This document shows, piece after piece, positions 50,070-62,622 of a stretch of DNA of 64,000 nt. Position numbers and translations under genes: made by a program. This DNA comes from Tomocerus qinae. Its lineage: Eukaryota > Arthropoda > Collembola > Entomobryomorpha > Tomoceridae. The stretch is taken from NCBI GenBank assembly GCA_020055645.1, contig CM034546.1:47864001-47928000 (forward strand), given 5' to 3'. Under the pieces are notes generated by a model. The model was not told where the DNA came from. It searched no databases and saw only the letters and a list, made by a program, of their open reading frames with translations. Within the stretch, counting starts at the first letter, position 1, and every line of letters starts with the position of its first letter.

Positions 50070-51295
50070 TTTATTTCACAACAGAAACAGCTTGGTTATA
50101 ATAATAAATATATTTAAAATTGGTCACTGTATGGATTGCGCCATTTTGGCATTGTTTGAGTAAATGCCTCCACTCTTGTACACAATGTACAGTATAACAA
50201 TTTACAATAATTTATGTTGACGTCCCACTATTTAAGGTTTGGAAGTTGTGTGAATATTTTGAGATGGTAAATGTGGTCAATAAAATTTTTAGATAATACA
50301 TAGTAATTTATTGGTACATTGATGATTACGCGATCCATTTAATCAAATCCATTCAAGTTGTGAGAATTTTATTAATTTATGTGCCGTGCAATTTGAAATA
50401 TTTTTATTTTTTGTCATTGACCAATTATTTTCGGTTGCTTGAAACCGAAATTTTACAATAATAGTCCATTTCGACCGAAAGTTTTATGGAGTAGTATGTT
50501 TCAATATTAATTTTTTTCATTCTTTGTAAGACATAATATTATTCCATGTTTATAATTGTGAATTGCCGTATTTTTAATTAAATCATTTGGTTTAACGATA
50601 TTTAGAGTAGAATTGGTATTTTAATAGCAAATAAGGGCCATAAATTTTCATCGTAGACCATACAAATTATTTTGTCAATATTTTTGTTGAGTGGATGTCG
50701 AGCCGTTTTCTAAAAATCATTTCATCGACGAGACCCCAGTAATCCTATACATGGTACTATCAACCCATGTGAAACGGGCAGTGGCGAAAATGGAAACATT
50801 GATGTAACCAATAAAATTACAATATAATATATGATAGTTTTGAGCAGTATAACGACCAGGCAGTGCATAGAATATCTCATTTAGATAAATAAAGTTCACT
50901 GATAATGATAAGTTCGTCAATTCTGAAAAGCTTAAATTGTGTATACCGATATATTCTACTCTAGCCCTTTGTAAAACATGAGACTATGTCAGCTTATACA
51001 GTATGAACACACAGCTGAACAAAATGTGTCCAATTGATACAATCAAAGTGGCTTAAGTAATATACCAAAAACAAGCTTGCAAAATCGTTTCTGTGAAATT
51101 AAAAACATATCGATTATCGATAAGTACCTTGTAACTGATATCTGATTTACCAACCTAGTTCCTACGGTTATTTATTAATTATAATCACATTCCAGTTACA
51201 ACCTTACTATAACTCTTCCAATGTATTTTGAATTTATCAGAGAGAGACGAATATCGTATCGCATCACCATATTATATCGTTTTATACAGAGTGTG
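50070..51295. other. upstream region of the CARD/NB-ARC gene
   Basis: AT-rich, with no gene supported. The region just above 50069 should carry the promoter and 5' UTR of the CARD/NB-ARC gene; an AG at 50082-50084 on the + strand has no meaning for that gene. No specific motif could be assigned. Confidence 0.4.
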
Positions 51296-51934
51296 ATGGA
51301 ATTGGTGATGGGAAGCTTTCGTATTTATTACAAATATCATATATAGTTCCTTATGATATTTGGTTGTCATATTCACTCCCATATGTATTTCTCGATTGCT
51401 TTTTAGTGCACGGGAAAATGAACTTGGAATGAAGTGTGTATTTAGACGGAGGGAAAAAAATGAACATTATTAATGTAATTAGCCGGTCACAGGACTAACT
51501 AGCCCTGTTATAAATAAAGCTAGTAAGTATTCGGAGGGCAATATTGTACGATGAGAAGAAAGTATTTCAGATGCATAGCTTTTTCTAATTGAACTTTTCA
51601 TGGTTTCTCATTTAGTGGGTCGGCGTCGGAGGTAGAGATTTTACATTGATATGTGTAGGGACTTTTGTTTTAGAAAACTGTCCGTATCTCCGGACAGGGA
51701 GGAGGTACTTATCAAGTGTATTGTCTTGTATCATAATTTCAACAATATATAAATGGCCAGGATTTACACCTTAATTATTGATGAGACATAATACTACTAA
51801 GAAGTAAAGTACAAAGATGATAAACAAGATCAGGACAGACAGTCAAGCACGTCTGTTCTGGAGCACTCACTCAACCCAACTTCGGGATAACAATAGTAAT
51901 AATATTAAAGAAGGTGGTGAATGTATTACGTTAA

Positions 51935-52369
51935 CCCTAGAATGCCCGCAGTGGTCCATCCATGGATTTTGGGTCTTTTTTCTATCCTAGCTTCGAGCAG
52001 ATATGCCTTACAACCTAAAGGATTTTTGTATTTGTCAAGAATGCGTTTCTCTCGTTATGTAGAAAATTTCATTAAAATCAGTTGATATTTAAGGCAAAAT
52101 TAAATAAAAAAACTGAAAAGAGGGACCACTTTTCAACGCTTATGCCCAAGCTGGTCCATCCATGGACAGTGATGGTTTCAAAATCCCTGAGTCCATGGGT
52201 AGACCACCTCTTGTAAAATTGTTGCTGGTTGGGCATATATTACTTATGAAACCGTGATCCAGACCCTGATAGTCAAAAATTCTCAAGCAATCCACACGTG
52301 GACAAACAATCACAAAGCACAGCCATGCATGGACATTAACGTTGAATTTATGTCCTGGGAAGACTAGGG
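51935..52369. mobile_element. piggyBac-like MITE
   Basis: 435 bp beginning CCCTAGAATGCCC and ending GGGAAGACTAGGG, preceded by TTAA (51931-51934) and followed by TTGA (52370-52373), a one-base decay of TTAA. The CCCTAG end and TTAA site are hallmarks of piggyBac. Internal repeats of TGGTCCATCCATGGA occur near both ends. It is inserted in the first of the three tandem units and is absent from the other two. Confidence 0.8.
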
Positions 52370-55300
52370 TTGAAAAATTCCATGGAAATCATTATTGGAA
52401 TTTATATATACGATTTATTTATTTCGCTTGTCAAGTATAAATCGTATAAACTTCAATTCATGTACAGTCCATGAAGTTACCGCAACGTGATGCATTCACA
52501 AATGATCTCTGATAGTAATGTTGATAATGATTTATAACTTCCTTTCATCTAAATTACATTATGACTTGCATTGTTGCATTTACTATGTACTAGAGACCCT
52601 AGAGAGTAAGACAGAAATAATACGTGAGTGACATGGAAAACAAAAATCATACGGGGACTACTTTCTTTGGGATGCTGTAATGAATACTAAAGCTTCCCAT
52701 TCCCAATTTCCCATTACTAGCATACTAAAAAAACAGATAAATTTGTTTCTGTATTCGTCTCTGTAAACTTAAATTTAAAAAAAGTTATCAGTTCAGTTTG
52801 CATCTGTATTAAAGCATAAGTTAAGTTCACTGACATAAATTTGGAGCAAGGTTGCAGTTCTCTAAGTTTTTAATACTCATTACTAGGTAAAAGGAAATAG
52901 TTACCATTACCGTACATTCATTTTCCGAGGGTTGCAATTTGCAATACATACTATTTAATATTATTTACATCAAACCTTTTGCAATATTCTCAGTATTCAA
53001 TATTGGGTAAGCAGTAAATAATTTAACTTTTTAAGTATTAAAAATAACTTAATTTACATAAATTACAAAAACTATATTTACTGCATGATTAAAATCCCCT
53101 ATTTTAATCATAAATCGTGTAAATGTCAAATGAAAATATATATGGAATTGCTCAATCATCGTAATAGATTTATCGATTTCTTTAATATTGTAACTATTAT
53201 TATTAAACTAATAATGTTTTTCTTCTAATTATGAGTTGAATTTTACATCACTCACATATAAAATGAGAAACGCTGAAACGCTTCTGTAATGGATAATATC
53301 ATCAGGTTCAGTACTTTAAAATCGCAAAATCCCAACTTATGTTATCAGTTATGACAGTGGATGGAAATTTGACTAATTTGTATATTAGGTAAAGGTAAGG
53401 CTGATAAGAAAGAGAAAGAGATGTTTTACTAGTTTTCTTAATTAGAGTTGATTTTCCTGTGCAATAGAGAGCACTGGAGAAATATTACTGGAGTGAAGTG
53501 ACAAACAAATATCATACGGAACTAGTTCATGTTGGGATACGGTAATAAATACGAAAGCTTCCTTTCGTTGATTTCATCGCCCTCACATATAAAACAACCA
53601 TTTCGTTTCTGCTATGTAGTAAGTAATGTCAGGAATTTCAAGGCTTAGTTAGTCTTCGTCTCTGAAAATTGAAAAATATAAAATTATGTAACCAGTTGAC
53701 ATTCAAACATGGGAGGCAAATAATGTAACATTAATTATGATGAAAATATCTGTATTAGGTGCCGCTGCTGAATAGGAGAACACGTCTCCGTCAATGTCAT
53801 GGTATTTGATGGTAAAAGAATTGGCACTTTGATTCTTATGCAACTAAAAACCGCACCGGGCTCTTATTCATTTATACAATATGTGACTACGTTAATAATT
53901 CTATATTTTTCAATAAAATTTCTGCCAATTCATTCCCAAAAGGAGAATTTAAAAAAGAATATCAATTAGGGGGATACTGTACTATTGTAAAAATTTCATA
54001 ACTGCCATTCCAATTCCAAATTTTTGAAATGCCACTGTTAACTGATTACATAACTTGCATTTTCGGTTTTCAGAGACGAACAGAGACAAAATTTACCGTT
54101 GCATTTGCGAAAAATGTAGTGGAAAGCTTTCGAATTTGTTACAGTATCCCAAAATGAACTAGTCCCGTATGACGTGTTTGTCATTTCACCCGTTTCTCTA
54201 GTGCTCTCTATTGCCAAGGAAGTTCAAATCCCATAATTTAGTTAAAGCAGAGTAAACATTAATATTAGACATTATCATTCAGTGATCTTCGGTAAATGTA
54301 TAACGATAATACAACATTTGCAGGGCAACATTTTTATGGTTCATTTATTTTACTGGTCATTTCAAAGTCATGTTATAATTATTCGTGTTATGGGGTAATT
54401 CATACAATTCATACAATTTAAATAATTTACAAGATTTTATACATAAAAGCTATAGACACGGACATGAATCGATTTATAATGCTTGTTATATTTGAACCAA
54501 TTTCATAATTGATTCACGATGATTACACTCTAAACCGATTCACATTACATTGACTCCCAAAACGTCATATCAAGTACACAATAATATTCATAGTTCATTG
54601 AAGAAACAGTATGTAGTATGTATAACAACTTTTACGCTTTAAAAAATTTGCATATATTAATAAGAAAGATTATTTCGCATACTAAAATTCCTTTAAACAA
54701 CGTATTCAATACATTTAGATAGAAAGATTGAAGTTTCTGAATTAACAAGTGAAATTAATGAATCGAAAATAACGATGGCTATCGAAATGTTAAGTGAGGC
54801 AAAGACGGTTAAAGCAATTAGGGACTCTGAAAACGGATTTGCAAATACATTTAGTTGATTTTGGTATAAAGAACTTTAGAGAGTGACTGAATGAAATGGT
54901 AAACTAAACTCTTATGGAACTAGTTCGTGTTGGGATATTGTAATGAATATGTAAGCTTCCCATCACCAATTTCACTAAGTCTCATTAATTATTTACATTT
55001 ACAACATTACAACTAATGCTTTTGTTATCATTGTTTCCTTCCGCAATGTCAATACTTCAGACTTTAGCTAAGCTTTCTCTGAAAACTGAAAAATATGTTA
55101 ACATATTTTATGTTAATAGTTGATAGTAAAGGCCAACCAGTGAAAGTATAAACAATTCTTAAGGTAGAAGGAAGTCGGAACCCTATCTAGAATACTAAAA
55201 AACAAAATAGAAAAATTTTAAGCGTCACATTAATCAATACACATAATGATGCATGACATTTAAAAAACATTAGCATTGTTTCACGAATACAATATTAAGG

Positions 55301-55867
55301 AAACGGTAAATGCAATTGATTTTAGTGAATTAAAGATAATCAATTCATATGTCATTGTTAATTAAATTAAATTTTAATTCCGAATTTATAAAAATATATA
55401 CTGTATTTAATAACGAAAAGATGTTTTAGTTTACTTAAATTCAGTTGATTTTCCTGTGCAATAGAGAGCACTGAATGATTATTACGGGAGTGAGTGACAA
55501 GCAAATATCATACGGGACTATATGATGTTGGGATATTGAAATAGATACGAAAGCTTCCCTTCACCAATCCCACCTCACTCACGTATAAAACGGACAATTT
55601 TTTTCTGCAAATATCAAAAATTTCAAGCTTTGGTTAATATTCTTACCTAAAAAATTAAAAATAATTAAAAATTATATAATAAGTTGTAAGTGGAAGGGCA
55701 ATTGTCTATTATAAACAGGTAAAGATAAATAGGTGTAAGCTCTATTTACTATATTTGAATTTTTATTCTATGATAAACTTGAAAAATCAACAGAAATACT
55801 TATACTGATAATAATAGTGTTTATGACGTTTTAAATCTTTAGCATATATTTATTTACCTGTTTAAAT

Positions 55868-56240
55868 TAGATTCAGTTTCTTCGGAGTCGTGTTCACTTT
55901 CTTTAGATTTCTGAAATATCTGCAACTATTGAATGTTGATCGGATTTGGAATCAATTACTGCGTCAAGAATTTAATCAACGGTCAAATTGGGTAGACGAC
56001 ATTTTTAGTATCTTACTTCAGCCACTGTTCAATGTCTTGCAGATCACTATCCAAAAACCCAGAGATTTCTGGTAATCTGATGTTTTGCACCATTAAGATT
56101 TCACTTTCGGCAAATCCAGAGTCAGGCCAAAACTTTCTCCATGAATGCTGTAACGTATTTCTTTTTAAAGCTGTCCAGTTTCCTTGTTCCAGGGCAAACA
56201 AACGTTTTAGGATAGCCACAAGTTGTTCACTTTTGAAATT
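55868..56240 (-). pseudogene. fragment of the pogo-derived gene's last exon
   Basis: Collinear with 58505-58969: WTALKRNTLQHSWRKFWPDS G, SDLQDIEQWLK and the downstream acidic tail DNA are all recognisable. About 75 bp present in the real exon (around the FWTNFSAREAIN segment) are deleted, and the acidic tail has frameshifts and stops. No other transposase exon is near it. It is part of the tandem duplication, not an independent insertion. Confidence 0.8.
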
Positions 56241-58504
56241 AACGGTAAAATTCTGTCGAAAATTAGAGTTTCAAGTAGAGTAGGATTTATCTGTTGAAAT
56301 TAGTCAATTTAAACGATATTAAATAAAAATTGAAAAATTGTCTTAGTTTATTGCATTTATTGCGATAGGTAGCTTTCGTATTTATTACCGTAACAAAATT
56401 AGTTCCCGTATTTCTCTAGTGCTCTCTATTGCAGATGAAAATCAACTCCTTTAATTTAGTTGTGGGAAAGTAAACATTACGTCTATCACTCAGTGATCTT
56501 CTGTAAATGCATACAACTTCTGTTTCAACATTAGCATGGACATTATTGACTTATTTCACTTGTCATTTCAAAATCATGCTATAACTATCTGTGTTAAGAG
56601 AAAATTCATACAATGGGGGAAATGGGAACCAATTACACAGTTTTAAACGTAAAAGCTACGGACATGGACAGGTTTATAGTGCTTGTTACATTTTAAATCA
56701 ATTTCATAACTGATCGACGACTATTATACTCTATGAGAAAATAAAAAATCGTTTCATATCATTGACTTCTGAAGCGTTACAATATTTTCCCCAGGGCCAA
56801 AACTTGGAATAAATAATTCTAAGGAATAAACCTACGACTTTCGCATTAATAATATTTTATCATATACCTTTGCAAACATTTATTCAATGTAATTAGGTTG
56901 TTAATTATAAATATTTAGGAAACAGTAAATAATATAACAATTTTTATACTTTTATTAATTTGCACAAATTAATAAAAAAATATTTATTTTAAATCCTACA
57001 ATTCCTTTTAACATAAACATTATATTTAAAATTTGTAGATACAAAAATTGAAGTTTGTCAATTAACAAGTGAAATTAGTAAATCGAAAATAATTATGGCT
57101 ATCGAAATGTTAAGAGAGACAAGGATGGTTTAGTTCAGGAAATTAGGTTCCATGAAAGCTATGAATGAAATGAAATTATATGATAAATAAATGAAAGTTA
57201 TAAATACACATTTTGTATAAAGAACATTAGAAAGTGACTAAATGAAATGATAAACAAAACTCTTAGAACTAGTTCGTGCTGGGATATTGTAATAAATACG
57301 AAAGATTCCCATCACCATTTAACTCCACTTTTAACTCACATACAACTAACGATTTTGTTATTTGTTACGTAAAGTCAAAAATTCAGGGTTTAGGTCTCTG
57401 CTGCTAAATACAAACGTATGTTATAAGAAATTACATGACAGAGGACGTTTAAATAATTCTCAGGGGGTTAGAGTCTGGATTTACCCAAAATTTTAAAAAA
57501 CAGACTAGATGAGTCATGCCTGAAAAAGATAAAATATAATAATAGCACAAAAATTAATTTTGATTATTGGACCCCATTTAAAAAATTAACTCCCCCGCCC
57601 GCCCGCCCGTCTGTCGTCAGTCCTGATAATGCTGATTTGGAATTGCAGTTGTATTTTTAGTACTATGGTGAAAGGAAAAACTAAATACAATCTGTTCTAC
57701 AATATTAATTATTTTTTATGTTAAATAGTGTTTCATGGGACAAAAATATTGAGCTGCACATACCGTTTTAAAATCTAAAAAATGTTTTACGAGAATAATA
57801 TTACAGAAATGGTAAAAAATTTTGAATTTAATGCGTTAAAATTTAGTCAATTAATATATAAATATTAAAAATAATAATTTTGAGTTTGTTTGCGACTTAA
57901 ATAAAAAAAATTAAATTTGAATTGACTTGTACAATTAATAAACTGACCAAAGAAATATCAAATGTTGAATAAGGTTAAAGGCTATAGTACGGCAGAGATG
58001 TTTTAGTTTACCTAAAATGAGTTTATTGCCTTGTGCAATAGAGAGCACTGGAGAATTGTGGGAGTGGAGTGACAAGCAAATATCATACGGAACTTTATGT
58101 TGTTGGGATATTGTAAAATACGAAAGCTTCCCACCGCCAATTTTACTACACTCACATGTAAAACTGATGAGTTTGTTTCTCCAATGTAGTCATACAGTCA
58201 AGTCAGGAATTTCAAGGTTTGGTTAATATTCGTCTCTGAAAATTGAAATACAAAATTATGTTATCAAGTGACTATGGAAATTTCAAATGCAAAAGTGATA
58301 ATTAGTAATTCTGAACCATTCACGTCAATAAAGTTACTCCGTTTATATAAATGTTAAAAAACATTCATTTCCATCAGAAAACAGCCACCACTTTAGAAAT
58401 ACATATTTAAAACACGCAAATAGAATAATTGAAAATTGAAAATTGACTGATTGAGTTTGAAAGGAATCAAAATGAGAAAATAAATGATACTTACGTATTC
58501 CAAA

Positions 58505-61500
58505 TTAATCAGATTCGTTTTCTTCGGAATCGTGTTCGCTTTCTTCAGATTCTGAACTATCTTTGGAATGTTGGTCGGATTTGGAATTAATTACTGCATC
58601 AACAATTTGATCATCAGTCAAAATTTGGTAGCCTACATCTTCAGAATCTTCCTTCAGCCACTGTTCAATATCCTGTAGATCACAATCCGAAAACCCACTG
58701 AGATTTTTGGCAATCAGGATACAATTTTGTATCATTAAGGTTTCACTTTCGACGACTCCAGAGTCAGGCCAAAACTTTCTCCAAGAACGCTGCAATGTAT
58801 TTCTTTTTAAAGCTGTCCATGAAACAGCAGCAAGATTAATAGCTTCTCTTGCACTGAAATTCGTCCAAAATTGTAATAGAGTATCTGAGTTTCCATTTTC
58901 CAGGGCAAGCAAACGTTTAAGGAGAGCCTCACGATATTGACTTTTGAAATTGTCTATCACACCTTGTTGCTGGACCATACAATATAATTCTTAAATTTTT
59001 TAATTTAACTTTTTTAATTATTTCATTTTGCATATATTTTATACCATTGGTTGAATAAGCGATGCGATATTGGACGGCAGGAATTGTACTTTGAATTGTC
59101 CGTCTTCAGTCTGCAGCATCTCCTCCCACGGGTGAATAGGAGCACTATCCAATAACAGAAGGGCCTTTTCGGGTAAATTGTTATCCCGATTAAATCTCCG
59201 AACGGTTGGAACAAATTCGTGGAAAAACCATTTTGTAAAGATGTCTCCGTCCATCAAACCGTCCTTCTGACATTTGTACCAGATTGGCCAATCTTTATCA
59301 CTTTCTAGTAAGCAGCTTCGTTTTTCTGTTTTCCCAATGACGACCAAAGGCATCCGATTTGTTCCACTTGCGTTCGCACAAAATAATAGTGTTAACTTGT
59401 CTTTTTCGGAACCATTTGCATTGGGACGAGAAATAACACTTTTGGAAGGCAAAGCTTTCCAATTTAGTCCAGACTCGTCACAATTGTAGACTGTGTCTAG
59501 AGTATAACCCCCATTATTAACTGTTTGTGTAAATTCCTGGTAATAAGAACAAGAATGGTCAATAAAAAAATAATTCAAAAAAGACTTTGCAAATTGGTTT
59601 CAATTTAATCTATCTAAATAAAAATGTTTATTCCTATGTCTCAAGTATCTATCTATGCCATGGGAAATGAAGCTTTTTGTTACAATGCCCATGCGCGTAT
59701 ATACAATGCATATTTCATAAAAAAAGGTAGTCCAATATGAATGAGCATTAGCTTATTTCGAAAATTAAACATTGTTAATTTTTTGCCTAATCATTTTGAA
59801 ATTCAGCATTAGCACTGGGAGCCTAGTAGATAAATAAAATTATACCTGCATGAAATTTTCATATTCGGCTTCATTTTCCATTTGTTTCTTTCCCCACGTG
59901 CTTATTTGCTTGATTCCATGTCTTTTTTGAAACTTGAACAGCCACCCACTACTTGCCTTAAAGGAATCTCCACCTTTTATCTTTTCGTTGAAGTACAAAG
60001 CTTTTTCTCTAATTAAAGGCCCGGATATCGGTTCACCAAGACTTCGTTTTTGAGCAAACCATTGAAATACAGCCTTTTCAACGTCTCTATTTTGTGGATC
60101 TCTAAAAGCTTTACGATCTTTGCTTCGTTCAACAGGATCAGAAAAAAAACTTGCTATCTTAGCGCTGTTTTTCTTTATTAACGTTATGGCTGCAGGTGAG
60201 ACAGAGAATTCGCTACATAACAGACTTCTGTAATTCAAAAATTTATAAAATATATTAATCATATAATATATATATATATATATATATGATTAATATAAAA
60301 TATTAATCATATACATTTTCGATAACATATATAAGCCAATTACATGAAATTTGAAACAAAAAAAAATAATTATAGATTTTGAACGGAGAATACCTTTTCT
60401 CCCCCTTTTTAAGTCTTTTGGTGATTTCAAACTTGTCTTCCATAGATAAACGTTTTCGCTTTCCTTTTCGCCAACCAACATTGGGAATTTTTTCAACTGT
60501 TAAAATATTTCATGAAAATGTATTTATTCCAGAATATTAATTTTTAAATAATAACTAGACATTTAATAGCAATTTTTAATTTCCTAAAAACATTACTCAT
60601 TTTCACTACATGGAAAACGATTTATGTTTGAACTTAGAATTGACACCTTAATAAAAACCATTTAGAACATTATTTTAGTACCTTCATTATTGTGAATATC
60701 ATGATCGCCTTCGACTTCGCAATCAGATAATATAAAATCTGGATCCTCAACGTCGCCTTTTCCAACATCTATTGTAACTTAGAAGGATTATACAAACTTT
60801 TACAAATTATGATAATATTAGCATAAATTAAAAATAAGCATAATTTGTATTTTATTTTAAATAAAAACTAAGCATATAAAATCGTATTGGGCAAACACAT
60901 GTTTAGACACTAATGTTTAAATCGAATTGTTTATTATAGTGATTAGGTAGAAAATATATTCCGCTTACCAGCTTCTAGTTTTATATTTTCATGATCGGAT
61001 TCTATTATCGTTTCTGCGTTAGTGAACTTTCCATCAGTTTGATTGGGACTTGCATAGTCAGAAGTTAATTGAGAAGGTTCATTGGTTGTAATTACACTTT
61101 CTCTTGGTTCTATTTAAAAATTCATTTATCAAAGTTATAACGTAATATCTCTACGCAATACGATAGCATTTAAAATTTTGAATTTGTAACGTTCAACTTA
61201 TTTTCAACGCATATATGCCCATTTTTAGGAGAATAGTTTTGAAGTGGTGTGCTAAATTGGTGTATATGAACACAAATCAAAATTATGATGATTAAATGTT
61301 TAACAAATTGGGTTTATACTTTTTCGACGTCGTTGAACCTTTTGTCTTGGAGTACTTCCTTCATTTAAATCGACAGATTGAATTTTTGCAAATCCACTAG
61401 GACCAATTACTTCACCTTTAACCAGAACGCTAAAATTAACTTAAGTTTAAACAAAATGTCGTAAATTCAATTATAATTGCAATTTTTGAAGAAACAGCTG

Positions 61501-61630
61501 ATTTACCAAATTTTTCAGAAATGAAATCTTCCAGAAGGTATACTCGAGTTGTCAGTCTCCACAGGGCGTCTTTTAAGGAATCGACCTCAACGTCAGAGTC
61601 GAAATTGGTGTTCCTAAAGTTATTTTCCAT
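58505..61630 (-). CDS. pogo/Tigger (jerky-like) transposase-derived protein, probably domesticated
   Basis: Eight minus-strand exons, 61630-61507, 61439-61320, 61109-60969, 60768-60682, 60496-60394, 60227-59846, 59536-59045 and 58969-58505. All junction phases agree and the sum is 637 residues. Residues 1-160 are acidic and not transposase-like. An N-terminal HTH follows (KRKRLSMEDKFEITKRLKKG ... FSVSPAAITLIKKN), then a CENP-B/Tc5-type HTH (SGPLIREKALYFNEKI ... SSGWLFKFQKRHGI) and a DDE fold. Asp339 (NCDESGLNW) and Asp449 (LLLDSAPIHP) are in place. The third acidic position, in the family's QPMDQG motif, is Gln484 (QPM then QQGVIDNFK), exactly 35 residues on. The tail is Ser/Glu/Asp-rich. Multiple introns, an added N-terminus, no flanking TIRs seen and a lost catalytic Asp suggest a host DNA-binding gene. 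Exon 2 uses an acceptor at 61440, chosen on phase. Confidence 0.8.
60244..60312. repeat. TA microsatellite with hairpin flanks in an intron
   Basis: An (AT)n core near 60263-60286 is flanked by TATTAATCATATA and its complement TATATGATTAATA, followed by another ATATTAATCATATA copy. It lies in the intron between the two HTH-coding exons of the pogo-derived gene. Confidence 0.8.
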
Positions 61631-62622
61631 TGTTTTATGATATACTTAATTACATTTAAACAGACTGTCAGCTGTCAAAAATTAAAAATCAAAAATAAAT
61701 TTTTATAAAGCTGCTTAGGTAACAAGTTAATGTTGAATGTTCTTACACCAATTTTTAATATACGTCTTTTAACAAAAATTAATTAGGTCAAATTTTAACA
61801 ATGAAACTAGTTACTACAATCATTAGCTTATTTTTAAAAAATTATAAAAGTGAAAAACAGATTCTAAATATCAGTATAGGTAAAATTGGACTATGAATTC
61901 AGCGCCACAGTTCTTTGGGACGCAATGGTTAGTTTCAGGTTCAAATGCATTTTGATGAAGAGGAAACTAGGTAGCTTTTAGTGTGGTATAAAAACCTGGC
62001 ATATTACTTCGACTATACGTCCGAAAATCTCAAGTTGCAGAATTTGAGTTTAAACTCAGCTCAGATAAGAAGCAAACCAGCTATTCACATGGGATACCGT
62101 TGAATTTGTTTTTTATGTTTAAATGTTTTATGTCTATATATCAAAAAGGATTGTGTTTGTTCGTACTTACTACTATTTTTGATATTAAAACTGTTTACAA
62201 AAATATTTAAATGCATAATAATTATCAACTTTAAAATCATAGGAAAATATTTTAAGATGCTCAAGCCAAATATTTTGCAATTAAATTTATATTTATTGTT
62301 CGTTCTGTAATGTATTTTATGTGACATAAAATAAATACGAAGTTAGATTATTAAAAGATTTTACACAATGCAAAATTTTAAATTTATTTTTCTGAAATTG
62401 AAATTAATAATTTATATTTTAATTTAGTTTATCATAAGGATCGGCCATTACATAGTGAGACAGTTTTTATTATAACAAAGGAAACTGCAAAGCTGAAAAT
62501 AATAATATTGTTTACATTAATATATTTATAGTATATTTGTACAAAAAGTTCAGTACTAGAGTTACATGGCTACATATTATTATATAATGCGTGCCATTAG
62601 TCCATTGTTTTATTAATTGGAG
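61631..62622. other. intergenic region between the pogo-derived gene and the GPCR gene
   Basis: No gene is supported. It should include the promoter of the pogo-derived gene on its left and 3' sequence of the GPCR gene on its right. A + strand TATAAAA near 61987 has no convincing downstream gene. Confidence 0.5.

Larger units (their letters stand above)
51296..58146. repeat. three degenerate tandem units marked by nine copies of a ~125-bp motif
   Basis: Motif copies, with orientation: 51296-51426 (+), 52590-52715 (-), 53446-53578 (-); 54119-54231 (+), 54871-54977 (-), 55441-55575 (-); 56361-56448 (+), 57221-57328 (-), 58019-58146 (-). The +,-,- order recurs three times with a period of about 2.3-2.8 kb. 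Sequence between copies is also related: for example TCGAAAATAACGATGGCTAT near 54766 and its relative near 57080, and CAGTGATCTTC near 54283 and 56491. After removing the piggyBac-like insert, the +/- distance is about 0.98, 0.86 and 0.97 kb in the three units. The third unit abuts the last exon of the pogo-derived gene; the second contains a broken copy of that exon. Confidence 0.75.

Noticed and set aside
56032-59489. + strand frames overlapping the pogo-derived gene and its fragment
   Set aside because: They are shadows of the transposase-derived exons on the opposite strand.
61980-62000. TATAAAA box on the + strand
   Set aside because: No transcript-like or coding sequence follows on that strand, and such a motif is common in AT-rich DNA.
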